Assembly (NCBI GenBank): GCA_964652235.1
Contig: CAZZDK010000001.1
Location: forward strand, 93,466-157,465
DNA: 64,000 bases
Origin: CAZZDK01 sp964652235
GTDB taxonomy: Bacteria; Pseudomonadota; Alphaproteobacteria; UBA9219
Direction of reading: 5' to 3'
The notes below the pieces were generated by a model. That model was not told where the DNA came from, made no database searches, and saw only the letters and a program-made list of their open reading frames with translations. Of this stretch, positions 1 to 8,706 are shown piece after piece (position 1 is the stretch's first letter; each line of letters begins with the position of its first letter). The translations under genes were made by a program, and so were the position numbers.

Positions 1-20
1 TCAGCGAAGCGGTCATGAGA

Positions 21-437
21 TTATTTGCCCTTTTTCTTATACATTTGCAGCATACGCTGCGTGACGATAAAGCCGCCGAAAATGTTGACCGAAGCCAGCG
101 CCACCGCGCCGAGGCCGAGCCAGGTCGAAAGCCCCGCGCCCTGCAATCCGGCGGCCATCAAAGCGCCGACGACGATGACGGAAGAAACGGCGTTCGTCAC
201 GGCCATAAGCGGCGAATGCAAAGCGGGCGTAACGCGCCAGACGACGTAATAGCCTACGAAACAAGCCAGAACGAAAACCGTCAGCCCCGTGATGAAAAAG
301 CCGTGCCCCCCGCCTTCGCCGCCGACCGTCGCGAGCGCGCGGGCCTGCTCGGCCAGCGCGGCGGCCATGTCGGAAAGCTTTTTCTGGTCCGCGGCGATCG
401 AAGTCAACTGGTCGAGGAAGGCGTTGGCGTCCATCAT
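21..437 (-). CDS. pntAB: NAD(P) transhydrogenase subunit alpha part 2 (PntAB)
   Basis: Membrane part of the split alpha subunit of the proton-translocating transhydrogenase, which moves hydride from NADH to NADP+ using the proton gradient. The protein (138 aa) has a soluble lead of about 45 residues and then three hydrophobic helices (around residues 48-66, 80-100 and 105-125) ending in a basic tail, as expected for PntAB. An upstream TTG at 443 is in frame, but the two ATGs at 437 and 434 are better starts. It lies downstream of pntAA with one small gene between them; pntB would be expected beyond the left edge. Confidence 0.9.
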   Translation of the reverse strand: MMDANAFLDQLTSIAADQKKLSDMAAALAEQARALATVGGEGGGHGFFITGLTVFVLACFVGYYVVWRVTPALHSPLMAVTNAVSSVIVVGALMAAGLQGAGLSTWLGLGAVALASVNIFGGFIVTQRMLQMYKKKGK

Positions 438-471
438 GGTCAAAAATCCCGGCGTTCGGTTGCGTTAAAAA

Positions 472-927
472 CTAAGGAGCCTTGGGCGTGGCGGAAGGAG
501 CGGCAGGCGCCGGCGGCGTTTTCTCCTTAACCTGTTCCTTGGGCGGTTCGGAACCGGCATTAGGCGCAGACGCCCCGACCACCGGCGCGATGGACCCTTT
601 TTCATCGGGATCATCGGGGGCGGACTCCTTAATCTCCACGCCCGGACCCGGCGGCATCTCAGGCGCGGCCTGGGCGGATGGGGAAGGCGAAGGAACGACG
701 TTTTGCGCCTCAAGGGCCTTTCTGAGAGATTTGATCTCGGAAAGAAGCTGAACCTGATTTTCCTGCGCGACTTCGAGCCGGAAGGACATCAGATTGACCG
801 CGTCCTTCAAATCGACGATGTAGCCCGCGAAGACCACGAAGAGGATCGCGCAGCAAATGACCGAAACCGCGATGCTGGCGATCCATTGAGCGATGATCTG
901 CGAGCTGAAGCTATTGTTCTGGTTCAT
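472..927 (-). CDS. Small membrane-anchored Pro-rich protein inside the pnt operon
   Basis: I do not recognise this 151-aa protein. Residues about 14-37 form one strong transmembrane helix, followed by a short predicted coiled coil (about 45-72, Leu/Lys/Glu-rich) and a long Pro/Ala/Ser/Glu-rich, probably disordered C-terminus. It sits between pntAA (19 nt upstream) and pntAB (34 nt downstream) on the same strand, so it is probably co-transcribed. Membrane localisation fits a loose association with the transhydrogenase complex, but no function can be assigned from sequence. Confidence 0.75.
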   Translation of the reverse strand: MNQNNSFSSQIIAQWIASIAVSVICCAILFVVFAGYIVDLKDAVNLMSFRLEVAQENQVQLLSEIKSLRKALEAQNVVPSPSPSAQAAPEMPPGPGVEIKESAPDDPDEKGSIAPVVGASAPNAGSEPPKEQVKEKTPPAPAAPSATPKAP

Positions 928-946
928 GTCCGGCCCCCCTGGCGTT

Positions 947-2095
947 TTAACTCTCTTTGAATTGCGGGTGCACGACGGCCCCGCCGCGCGTCAACGTCAC
1001 GGCCTTGACGATCTCGTCGTCCTCGTTCACGTCAAGCCCGCCCCCGTCTTTGGCCGTGATCAGGGCGAGAAAAGCGTGAACGTTGCGAGCATAGAGCGCC
1101 GAAGCGTCCACGGCAATACGGCTGGGCATATTTCTGTAACCGATGATCCGCACGCCCGCATACTCGACGACCTTGCCCGCCTCGCTGACCTCGCAGTTGC
1201 CGCCCTGTTCGACGGCCAGATCGACGATGACGCTGCCGGGCTTCATGCTTTCGACCATCGCGGCGGTGATAAGACGCGGCGCGGCGCGTCCGGGAATAAG
1301 GGCCGTCGTGATGACGATGTCCTGCTTTTTGATCGTCTCGGCGACGAGCGCGGCCTGCTGGCGCTTGTAATCCTCGCTCATTTCCTTGGCGTAGCCGCCG
1401 GACGTTTCGGCCTGTTTCGTCTCCTCGTTCTCGACCATCACAAAGGCGGCGCCGAGGCTCTGCACCTGTTCCTTGGCGGCCGGGCGCACGTCGGTGGCGG
1501 AGACGATGGCGCCCAGACGTTTGGCCGTGGCGATGGCCTGGAGCCCCGCCACGCCCGCGCCCATCACGAACACGCGAGCCGGAGGCACGGTGCCCGCCGC
1601 CGTCATCATCATCGGAAAGGCGCGACCGAATTGTTCGGCGGCGTCCAAAACGGCCTTATAGCCCACAAGGTTCGACTGGCTGGACAGAACGTCCATCGAC
1701 TGCGCGCGCGTAATGCGGGGCATCAGCTCCATGGACATGGCCGTCACGTTCTTTGCGGCATAGGCGGCCAAATCTTCCCGCGCCGCATAGGGATTGAGCA
1801 TCGCGATCAGCAAAGCGCCGGGGGGCAGCAAAGCGATCTCGTCCGCGCCCTCGCCCGCGTTCATGGGCCGCTGCACTTTCAGGACGATCTGCGCGCCGCG
1901 CAACGCCTCTTCAGGAGAGGCCGCGACCTCCGCCCCCGCCGCCTGGTATTGATCGTCAAGGAAAGAAGCCGCCTCGCCCGCGCCGGTTTCCACCGCGACG
2001 TCGTAGCCGAGCGCGATCATCTTCTTGACCGTCTCAGGCGTCGCGGCCACGCGCTTTTCGAAGGGACGACGTTCTTTCAGGACGGCAATTTTCAT
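947..2095 (-). CDS. pntAA: NAD(P) transhydrogenase subunit alpha part 1 (PntAA)
   Basis: Soluble NAD(H)-binding domain I of transhydrogenase, about 382 aa. It starts with the family signature MKIAVLKERRPFEKRVA and carries the Rossmann motif VFVMGAGVAGLQAIATAKRL near residue 165, followed by ATDVRP. The C-terminus has the expected VEQGGNCE and NMPSRIAVDAS segments. Upstream in-frame ATGs (2113, 2104) exist, but homologs begin at MKIAVLKE, so 2095 is chosen. It is the first gene of a pntAA-unknown-pntAB operon. Confidence 0.93.
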   Translation of the reverse strand: MKIAVLKERRPFEKRVAATPETVKKMIALGYDVAVETGAGEAASFLDDQYQAAGAEVAASPEEALRGAQIVLKVQRPMNAGEGADEIALLPPGALLIAMLNPYAAREDLAAYAAKNVTAMSMELMPRITRAQSMDVLSSQSNLVGYKAVLDAAEQFGRAFPMMMTAAGTVPPARVFVMGAGVAGLQAIATAKRLGAIVSATDVRPAAKEQVQSLGAAFVMVENEETKQAETSGGYAKEMSEDYKRQQAALVAETIKKQDIVITTALIPGRAAPRLITAAMVESMKPGSVIVDLAVEQGGNCEVSEAGKVVEYAGVRIIGYRNMPSRIAVDASALYARNVHAFLALITAKDGGGLDVNEDDEIVKAVTLTRGGAVVHPQFKES

Positions 2096-2146
2096 GGGGA
2101 CCATTGAAAGCATAGGGTTTTAGGAATCAAGGAGCCTTACCTTGAC

Positions 2147-3553
2147 TCATTTGGACGTGGATGTGAAGGGGGGGAAGCCGGACGAAAGAAACAAAGCCTT
2201 TTGCCTCTTGGACAGCCCGACCTCTTCAAACCCCTCAACCATCTCCATGAACAGCCGGTGCCAGTTGACCTCGGCGCGCAGACGCAGGAAAACGCCGCCG
2301 AGCCCCACCGAGGCGCGGTCGATCAACACAAAGGCGCGCGGCACCCTCACGCCGCCGCAGGCCTGAAGCTCTTTGTAAACTTGCAAGGCCGCTTGTCGTC
2401 CCATCGCGGTCGCGTTCGTTTCCTCGATGGGCCGGACGCGATCTTCCAAAAGCGGCGCATAAACGAACATCGCCCAATGGCGCAGGGCCGCCCGCGCCGC
2501 CTTGGAAGGATTCTCAAACCCCCACAGACGATAGCATTCAGCCTCTTGCGCCTCGTCCTTGTCGCGCAGGGCGAAAAACATCCCGATCACGGCCCGGACC
2601 AGATCCGGCTCGAAAACGCGGACGCAGCCGAAATCCAAAAGGTTGACGCTGTTGTCTTCACGAATCGTATAATTGCCCGGATGCGGATCGCCGTGCAGAA
2701 CGCCCGCGCGGTAAAAAGGCCCGTACCAAAGGCGAAACAGGTTCGCGGCGATTTCGTTGCGCGCGGCCTGCGGGCGGCTTTGCGCCGCGTCCGAAAACCG
2801 CTCGCCCTCCAGCCAGTCCATGCACAAAAGCCGCGCGGTGGAAAGTTCGGCATGGGGTCTTGGCACATGGGCATAGGGCGCGTCCGCCAGCAAACGTCCG
2901 TAAAGCGCCATGTTGCGGGCCTCGAGCGCGTAATCCAGCTCCTCGCGCAGACGCTCGGAAAGCTCGGCGAAAACTTCGTCCACTCGAACCGCGCCGCCGA
3001 TCTTTTCCAAAAGACCGAGCGCCAGTTTGAGCTGCCTTAAATCCGCCTCGACGACGGATTCCATGTCGGGATATTGCAGCTTACAGGCCAGGGGCTCGCC
3101 CGCAAGGCTGACGGCGCGATGCACCTGCCCCAGCGACGCCGCAAAAGCCGCCTTTTTCTCGAACGAGGAAAATTTATCCTGCCAATCCGGCCCCAATTCC
3201 ACCGCCAGGCGCCGCCGCGCGAAGGGCCAGCCCATCTCCGGCGCGTCGGATTGAAGCGTGGCCAGCTCGGCGGCCAGCTCGCGCGGCAGAAAGTCGGGAA
3301 TGGCGGCCAGAAGCTGCGCGACTTTCATCAAAGGCCCCTTCAGGCCGCCCAAAGCCGTCCGCCACAAAGCGGCCTCGCGCGCAACGCCGCCGCCGGTCAG
3401 GCGGTTGCCGAGAGTCCCCGCCCCGACCTTCGCCGCCGCGCCTGCGACGCGCGCGTAACGTTTCAAAGAAGGGTTCAGGATTCGGGGTCGAGGGTTCAGG
3501 GAAGATTTTTCTTTCCCCTGACCCCTGCCCCCTGCCCCCTGACCCCTCTTCAC
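2147..3553 (-). CDS. ABC1/UbiB-family atypical kinase (AarF-like)
   Basis: Atypical protein-kinase-like ATPase of the ABC1/AarF/UbiB/COQ8 family, associated with quinone biosynthesis or lipid handling. Family signatures are present: the KxGQ-like LMKVAQLL, the Ala-rich loop AASLGQVHRA, the lysine motif CKLQYPDM, HGDPHPGN and LLDFG. The start is a GTG that overlaps the fabG stop (GTGA), which suggests translational coupling. The first 25 or so residues come from a Gly/Arg/Gln-rich short-period repeat at 3470-3550 and are unlikely to be conserved; the family core starts near residue 31. The last gene of a fabD-fabG-aarF run. Confidence 0.85.
   Translation of the reverse strand: MKRGQGAGGRGQGKEKSSLNPRPRILNPSLKRYARVAGAAAKVGAGTLGNRLTGGGVAREAALWRTALGGLKGPLMKVAQLLAAIPDFLPRELAAELATLQSDAPEMGWPFARRRLAVELGPDWQDKFSSFEKKAAFAASLGQVHRAVSLAGEPLACKLQYPDMESVVEADLRQLKLALGLLEKIGGAVRVDEVFAELSERLREELDYALEARNMALYGRLLADAPYAHVPRPHAELSTARLLCMDWLEGERFSDAAQSRPQAARNEIAANLFRLWYGPFYRAGVLHGDPHPGNYTIREDNSVNLLDFGCVRVFEPDLVRAVIGMFFALRDKDEAQEAECYRLWGFENPSKAARAALRHWAMFVYAPLLEDRVRPIEETNATAMGRQAALQVYKELQACGGVRVPRAFVLIDRASVGLGGVFLRLRAEVNWHRLFMEMVEGFEEVGLSKRQKALFLSSGFPPFTSTSK
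3470..3550. repeat. Short-period G-rich/C-rich tract at the fabG-aarF junction
   Basis: On the minus strand the tract is built from GGGTCAGGGGGCAGG-type words, then an A-rich centre, then CCCTGAACCC-type words, so it is an imperfect inverted repeat with period 7-9. Related words occur at 43688-43715 and near 43900. It is in frame and forms the N-terminus of the AarF-like kinase. Confidence 0.6.
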
Positions 3554-4287
3554 AGCATCGCCATGCCGCCGTTGACGTGGATCGTCTGGCCTGTGATGTA
3601 GCGCGACTCGTCGCTGGCAAGAAACAGGGCCGCCGCCGCGACGTCCTTCGCCTCGCCGAGATAGCCGAGCGGAATGTTGGCCAGCATTTTATTCTTCTGC
3701 TCTTCGTTGAGCTTGTCGGTCATGGGCGAGACGATGAAGCCCGGCGCGATGCAATTGACGGTGCTCCCGCGCGAGGCGATTTCCTGGGCCAGCGACTTGC
3801 TGAACGCGATGAGGCCGCCTTTGGAGGCCGAATAATTGACCTGTCCGGCGTTGCCCATCGCGCCGACGACGGACGCCATGTTGATGATGCGGCCCGCGCG
3901 GCGCTTCATCATGCCGGGCAGGCAGGCGCGGGACAGGCGAAAGGCCGCCGAGAGATTGACGTTCAAAACCAAATCCCAATCCTCGTCCTTCATGCGCATG
4001 GCCAGGCCGTCGCGCGTAAGGCCCGCATTGTTGACGAGAATGTCGATGGGACCGGCCTTTTCCTCGGCCTCTTTGAGAATCTGGGCCGGAGCCGCGGGGT
4101 CCGTCAAATTCCCGACGACCGTAAAAGCCCGTTCGCCCAGTTCCTTTTGCAGGGCCTCGATGCCGCCCGGCGCGATGTCGGCCAGAACGACTTTCGCGCC
4201 CTGGGCGTAAAAGGTGCGCGAGATGACGGCGCCGATGCCGCCCGCGGCCCCCGTCACAAGGGCTGTTTTTCCGGTCAAATCGAACAT
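3550..4287 (-). CDS. fabG: 3-oxoacyl-[acyl-carrier-protein] reductase FabG
   Basis: NADPH-dependent reductase of fatty-acid elongation, a classical short-chain dehydrogenase of 245 aa (usual length). It has the cofactor motif TGAAGGIG at residues 12-19, NNAG near 87, the catalytic Ser in NMASVVG and the YxxxK pair in NYSASKGG, and the C-terminal YITGQTIHVNGGMAM typical of FabG. The start overlaps the 3' end of fabD by 13 nt, so the two are co-translated. Confidence 0.95.
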   Translation of the reverse strand: MFDLTGKTALVTGAAGGIGAVISRTFYAQGAKVVLADIAPGGIEALQKELGERAFTVVGNLTDPAAPAQILKEAEEKAGPIDILVNNAGLTRDGLAMRMKDEDWDLVLNVNLSAAFRLSRACLPGMMKRRAGRIINMASVVGAMGNAGQVNYSASKGGLIAFSKSLAQEIASRGSTVNCIAPGFIVSPMTDKLNEEQKNKMLANIPLGYLGEAKDVAAAALFLASDESRYITGQTIHVNGGMAML

Positions 4288-5234
4288 GGCTTGGACTCCT
4301 CTTTCAAAAAGGCCTCTAGGTCTTCCGGCGTCTGCAAAGAGAGGCCGACTATCTCCTTATCGATCCGTTTCGTCAATCCCGTCAAGACGTTGCCGGACCC
4401 GCACTCCACAAGACGCCCGACGCCCTGCGCTTTCATATAAAGCACGCTTTCGCGCCAGCGGACCGCGCCCGTGATCTGTTCCACCAAAAGACGGCGGATC
4501 GCTTCCGGGTCCTGCGTAGCCTCGGCCAAAACGTTCGGGATCACCGGAACGACGGGCACGTGCAGAAAGACTTTCTCAAGCGCCTCTCGCATTTCCTCGG
4601 CGGCGGGCTTCATAAGAGGCGAATGGAACGGCGCGCTGACGGGCAGTTTCACGCTGCGCCGAAAGCCCCGTTCCGTCGCCAAAGCGACGGCGCGATCAAT
4701 GGCGGCGGCATGGCCGCTGATGACCACCTGGCCGGGCGCGTTGTCGTTGGCGGCCACGCAAATCTCGCCTTCCTGCGTCGCGGCGGCGGCGATGTCCCGG
4801 GCCGCGTCGATGTCGGTCATCAGGGCCGCCATGCCGCCCACGCCGACCGGAACGGCCCGTTGCATGGCCTGGCCCCTCTTCCGCAGCAAACGGGCCGTAT
4901 CCGCCAGCGAAAAAGTCCGCGCGGCGCACAAGGCCGCATATTCGCCAAGGCTATGCCCCGCCATGAAAGTCACGTTCTCCTTGAAGCAATAACCGCCCTG
5001 TTCCCTTAAAACCCTTACGATGGCCATACTGACGGCCATCAAAGCGGGCTGGGCGTTTTCGGTCAGTTTAAGGTCCTCCTCGGAACCTTCGAACATCAGC
5101 GCCGAAAGTTTTTGCCCCAATACATCGTCAACCTCTTGAAAAACCTCGCGGGCTTCGGGGAAAGCATCGGCCAGAGCCTTGCCCATGCCGACTTTCTGGC
5201 TCCCCTGCCCCGGAAAGACAAACGCTGTTTTCAT
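4275..5234 (-). CDS. fabD: Malonyl-CoA:ACP transacylase FabD
   Basis: Transfers malonyl groups from CoA to ACP to supply fatty-acid synthesis. The 319-aa protein has the N-terminal FPGQGSQKVGMG oxyanion-hole motif, the nucleophile elbow GHSLGEYAAL (Ser near 95) and the catalytic-His region PVSAPFHSPLM, followed by PNVLA. First gene of the fabD-fabG-aarF group; acpP and fabF are not in the window. Confidence 0.95.
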   Translation of the reverse strand: MKTAFVFPGQGSQKVGMGKALADAFPEAREVFQEVDDVLGQKLSALMFEGSEEDLKLTENAQPALMAVSMAIVRVLREQGGYCFKENVTFMAGHSLGEYAALCAARTFSLADTARLLRKRGQAMQRAVPVGVGGMAALMTDIDAARDIAAAATQEGEICVAANDNAPGQVVISGHAAAIDRAVALATERGFRRSVKLPVSAPFHSPLMKPAAEEMREALEKVFLHVPVVPVIPNVLAEATQDPEAIRRLLVEQITGAVRWRESVLYMKAQGVGRLVECGSGNVLTGLTKRIDKEIVGLSLQTPEDLEAFLKEESKPCSI

Positions 5235-5341
5235 GATAACTCCCTCTTTTTCCTGCCCTACTCAACCTTCTTGCCAAGCCCTCGTCAAGCGGCTTTAATG
5301 CGCCGCGATCTTTGTTCCTGCTCATCTTTTCGGTTTTTTTC

Positions 5342-6325
5342 ATGATTCTCATCACCGGCGGTGCCGGATTCATCGGTTCCTACCTTGCGGCCCAGTTGGA
5401 TCAGCGGGGAGAGAGGGTTGTCGTCTGCGACCGGCTGGAGCGCGGAGATAAATGGCGCAACATCGCCAAAAGGGACCTTGAGCATCTGATCGCGCCGGAG
5501 CAACTGGCCGATTTTCTGAACGATTACGCCGGAGATATAGAGATTATCTTTCATATGGGCGCGATTTCCGCGACCACCGAGACCGACGCCGACGCCATCG
5601 CCGAAAACAATTTCCGCCTGAGCCGTTCCCTTTGGCTTTGGAGCAAGAACAACGGCGCGCGCTTCGTCTATGCCTCCTCGGCGGCGACCTACGGCGACGG
5701 CAGCGCCGGGTTCAAGGACGAAGAGAGCGTCGAAGGGCTCAGGGCCTTTCGCCCGCTCAACGCCTATGGCTGGAGCAAGCATCTTTTCGACCGCTGGATC
5801 GCGCAGCAGAAGGGGCGCGGAGACAAAGGCCCCGTCCAATGCGTCGGGCTGAAGTTCTTCAACGTCTATGGTCCGAACGAATACCACAAGGGCGGCCAGC
5901 GTTCCGTCGCGCACCAGATTTTTCCCTACGCGCAGCGCGGCGAGGCCTTTTCTCTCTTCAAATCCCATCACCCTGATTACGCCGACGGCGGCCAGTTGCG
6001 CGATTTCGTGTGGGTCGGCGATTGCGCCGACGTCATGCTCTGGCTTCTGGATCGGCCCAAAGTGAACGGTCTGTTCAATATGGGCACGGGCCGGGCGAGC
6101 AGCTTTGCGGACATGGCGTCCGCCGTCTATCGCGCGCTGGGCAAGGAACCCTTGCTCACCTACCGCGATATGCCCGAAGAACTGCGCGGCAAGTACCAGT
6201 ACTTTACGCAGGCCGACATGAACAAGCTTCGCGCGGCGGGTTACACGGCGCCCTTCACGCCCGTCGAGGAAGGAATCCGGCTTTATGTGCAGGATTTCCT
6301 CGTAAAAGAGGATCCGTATATATGA
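5342..6325 (+). CDS. hldD: ADP-L-glycero-D-manno-heptose 6-epimerase
   Basis: Extended SDR epimerase that makes ADP-L-glycero-D-manno-heptose for the LPS inner core. It begins MILITGGAGFIGSYL with the GxxGxxG cofactor loop, carries the ASSAATYG active-site strand and AYGWSKHLFD (Tyr/Lys pair), and ends with the heptose-epimerase features KFFNVYGPNEYHKG and RDFVWVGDC. Length 327 aa is typical. The ORF extends 10 codons upstream to 5312, but homologs start at MILITGG. It is separated from hldE by one palindromic repeat. Confidence 0.95.
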   Translation: MILITGGAGFIGSYLAAQLDQRGERVVVCDRLERGDKWRNIAKRDLEHLIAPEQLADFLNDYAGDIEIIFHMGAISATTETDADAIAENNFRLSRSLWLWSKNNGARFVYASSAATYGDGSAGFKDEESVEGLRAFRPLNAYGWSKHLFDRWIAQQKGRGDKGPVQCVGLKFFNVYGPNEYHKGGQRSVAHQIFPYAQRGEAFSLFKSHHPDYADGGQLRDFVWVGDCADVMLWLLDRPKVNGLFNMGTGRASSFADMASAVYRALGKEPLLTYRDMPEELRGKYQYFTQADMNKLRAAGYTAPFTPVEEGIRLYVQDFLVKEDPYI

Positions 6326-6335
6326 AGGAAAAACC

Positions 6336-6449
6336 CGTCATTGCGAGCGCTGAAAGCGCGAAGCAATCCAGGGCCGTTGCAAAATGGCTCTTAACGACTC
6401 TGTATTGCTTCGTCGTCCCGGGACAAGCCCGGTCCTCCTCGCAATGACG
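6336..6449. repeat. Dispersed palindromic element, copy 1
   Basis: Outer arms CGTCATTGCGAG and CTCGCAATGACG, with an inner GCAATCCAG and a degenerate CTGTATTGC partner, form a nested inverted repeat. It fills the hldD-hldE intergenic space. Four more copies occur in this window. Confidence 0.85.
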
Positions 6450-6474
6450 CTTGAACAAGAAACGGCATCTGAAA

Positions 6475-7932
6475 ATGTTCCCACACCTTCAACCCCACCT
6501 TGAAAACCTCGCCGGGCACCGCGTTTTGTGCGTCGGCGACGTCATGCTCGACCGCTTCGTTTACGGCTCGGTGGAGCGCATATCGCCCGAAGCGCCGATC
6601 CCCGTTTTACGCATTCAGCGCGAAAGCAGCGCGCTGGGCGGCAGCGGCAACGTGGTGCGCAACCTCGTTTCTTTAGGCGGGCACGTCGATATGCTCGGCG
6701 TCGTCGGCCAGGACCAGGCGGGCTACAGCCTGGCCGAGCAGGTCTCGACCCTGCCCGAGGTCGTTTCTTACCTCATCACCGACAACGAACGGCCTACGAC
6801 GGTCAAGACGCGCTTCGTCGCGGACGGCCAGCAGCTTTTGCGCGCCGACCGCGAAATCAGCGCGGACCTTTCGCCGGACATCGAAGAGCAGACCCTTTTG
6901 CGCCTGCGCGGCGCGATCGACGGCTGCGACGTCGTGATCCTTTCGGACTACGCCAAAGGCGTTCTGACGAACCGCGTTCTCGGCGAAGCGATCCGGCTGG
7001 GCCGCGAAAAGGGCAAGCCCGTTCTGATCGACCCCAAAGGCCGCGATTTCAGCCGTTACCGCGGGGCCTTCATGCTCACGCCCAACCGTAAAGAGTTGCA
7101 TGAATCCACGGGGCTTCCCATCAAAACGGTGCAGGAGGCCGAGCGCGCCGCGCGCCTTTTGATCGAGGCCTGCCACATCAAAGCCGTCCTGGCCAAGCTC
7201 GGCGGCGACGGCGTGTGTCTTGTGCTGAAAGACGGCCCCGCCCACCATTTTTCGGCGACCGCGCGCGAAGTCTATGACGTCTCCGGCGCGGGCGACACGG
7301 TCGTCGCGACGATGGCGCTTTGCGTCGCGGGCGGCCTCTCGCTCGAAGACGGCGCGGCGCTGGCGAACATCGCGGGCAGCGTCGTCGTCGGCAAGATAGG
7401 GACCGCGACGGTGAGCCGCGAAGACCTTGCCCGCGAACTGCTCCACGACCAGACGCGCGTGAGCGAGGAAAAAGTCCTCTCCCTGCCCCAGGCGGCGGAA
7501 ACGGCGGAACGCTGGCGCAAGCAGGGCCTCAAAGTCGGCTTCACGAACGGCGTGTTCGACCTTTTGCATCCGGGGCACCTCTCGCTGATCCGCCAGGCGC
7601 GCGGCGCGTGCGACCGCCTTGTCGTCGGCGTGAACAGCGACGCCTCGGTCAAACGGCTCAAAGGCGAAGGCCGCCCGGTGCAGGGCGAAAACGCCCGCGC
7701 GGCCGTCCTGGCCTCGCTGGCCGACGTGGACGGCGTGGTGATTTTCGGTGAGGACACGCCCATCGAACTCATCAAGGGAATCCGCCCCGCCGTTCTCGTG
7801 AAGGGCGCGGATTATACGGTCGCAACCGTCGTCGGCGCGGACCTCGTGCAGGGTTGGGGGGGACAGGTCGTCCTCGCCAGGCTCGTGGACGGGCAAAGCA
7901 CGACCGCGACGATTGAAAAGATGAAAAGCTAA
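6475..7932 (+). CDS. hldE: Bifunctional heptose-7-phosphate kinase / heptose-1-phosphate adenylyltransferase
   Basis: Supplies ADP-heptose for LPS core. The N-terminal pfkB/ribokinase domain (about 1-320) has ALGGSGNVVRNL and the signature DVSGAGDTVVA. The C-terminal cytidylyltransferase-like domain (about 345-485) has FTNGVFDLLHPGHLSL with the HxGH motif, plus VGVNSDASVKRLKG. About 485 aa matches the full two-domain enzyme. The start at 6475 avoids an extension read from the end of the repeat element. Same direction as hldD. Confidence 0.95.
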   Translation: MFPHLQPHLENLAGHRVLCVGDVMLDRFVYGSVERISPEAPIPVLRIQRESSALGGSGNVVRNLVSLGGHVDMLGVVGQDQAGYSLAEQVSTLPEVVSYLITDNERPTTVKTRFVADGQQLLRADREISADLSPDIEEQTLLRLRGAIDGCDVVILSDYAKGVLTNRVLGEAIRLGREKGKPVLIDPKGRDFSRYRGAFMLTPNRKELHESTGLPIKTVQEAERAARLLIEACHIKAVLAKLGGDGVCLVLKDGPAHHFSATAREVYDVSGAGDTVVATMALCVAGGLSLEDGAALANIAGSVVVGKIGTATVSREDLARELLHDQTRVSEEKVLSLPQAAETAERWRKQGLKVGFTNGVFDLLHPGHLSLIRQARGACDRLVVGVNSDASVKRLKGEGRPVQGENARAAVLASLADVDGVVIFGEDTPIELIKGIRPAVLVKGADYTVATVVGADLVQGWGGQVVLARLVDGQSTTATIEKMKS

Positions 7933-8705
7933 ATTCCCCGCTTATACCTTCTCACCCCCGCCCGGAACGTCCACGCGGCGAGCAGCGCGTAAAAAACCGT
8001 CGCCGCCAGAAGCTCTGCGAAAAGAAGCGGATCGAAGGCGCTCAAAAGCCGCACGGGCAAAAGCGCGATGAACGCCGCCGGAATGATCGTGTACATGACG
8101 ATCTGAACGCCGAAAGGCTGGCCGTGCTGGATGTTGGCCGAAAAGATAATCAGCATCTCGAACAGCTGGTCCGAAAACCGCGTGTTCCCCTTAAGCCAGA
8201 ACGCGAGGGAATAAACGATGATCGTCGCCGACGTGAAAACAACGGAAGACAGCAGCGTCAGCCCGACCAGTTGCGGCGCCATCGCCCAGGTCACATCGCC
8301 CAGCGCGGCCCACATGAGCGGCCCGTAGAGAATGTCGCCCAGGCTCGCGGAACTGGAGTAGCTCATTAAAAGCGCGGGCAGAACGCTGCGCGGGCGCGTC
8401 AGAAAAACGTCGAGCGAACCGTCCTGAATCCGCCGCGCGATGGAACGCGCGCCCGAAAGGAAGAAAAGGCTCAGGCCCACCGAAGAGGCCACGATCCCGT
8501 ACATCCGCGCCACGTCGGAAAGCCGCCAGCCTTTGAGGTTCGAGACGGTCTGAAAAAAGATGACCCAAAAGACGAAGAACATCGAGTTCTGAACGATCAT
8601 GAAAAACGACATGATGAGCAGCCGCTTCCATTCGGGCCGATAGAACTTCATGTTCGCCGCGTTCAACGCCCAGAGATAGGAAAGCGAGGAAAAGAGCTTT
8701 TTCAT
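7929..8705 (-). CDS. ABC-2 type transporter permease, second subunit
   Basis: A 258-aa membrane protein starting MKKLFSSLSYLWALN with about six hydrophobic segments and an amphipathic region containing GSLDVFLTRPRS. That segment resembles the coupling-helix motif of ABC-2 permeases (PF06182-like). It follows the first permease after 1 nt and lies downstream of an ATPase gene, so the three form one exporter. The substrate cannot be told from sequence. Its stop codon overlaps that of the convergent hldE. Confidence 0.8.
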   Translation of the reverse strand: MKKLFSSLSYLWALNAANMKFYRPEWKRLLIMSFFMIVQNSMFFVFWVIFFQTVSNLKGWRLSDVARMYGIVASSVGLSLFFLSGARSIARRIQDGSLDVFLTRPRSVLPALLMSYSSSASLGDILYGPLMWAALGDVTWAMAPQLVGLTLLSSVVFTSATIIVYSLAFWLKGNTRFSDQLFEMLIIFSANIQHGQPFGVQIVMYTIIPAAFIALLPVRLLSAFDPLLFAELLAATVFYALLAAWTFRAGVRRYKRGI

Positions 8706-8706
8706 C

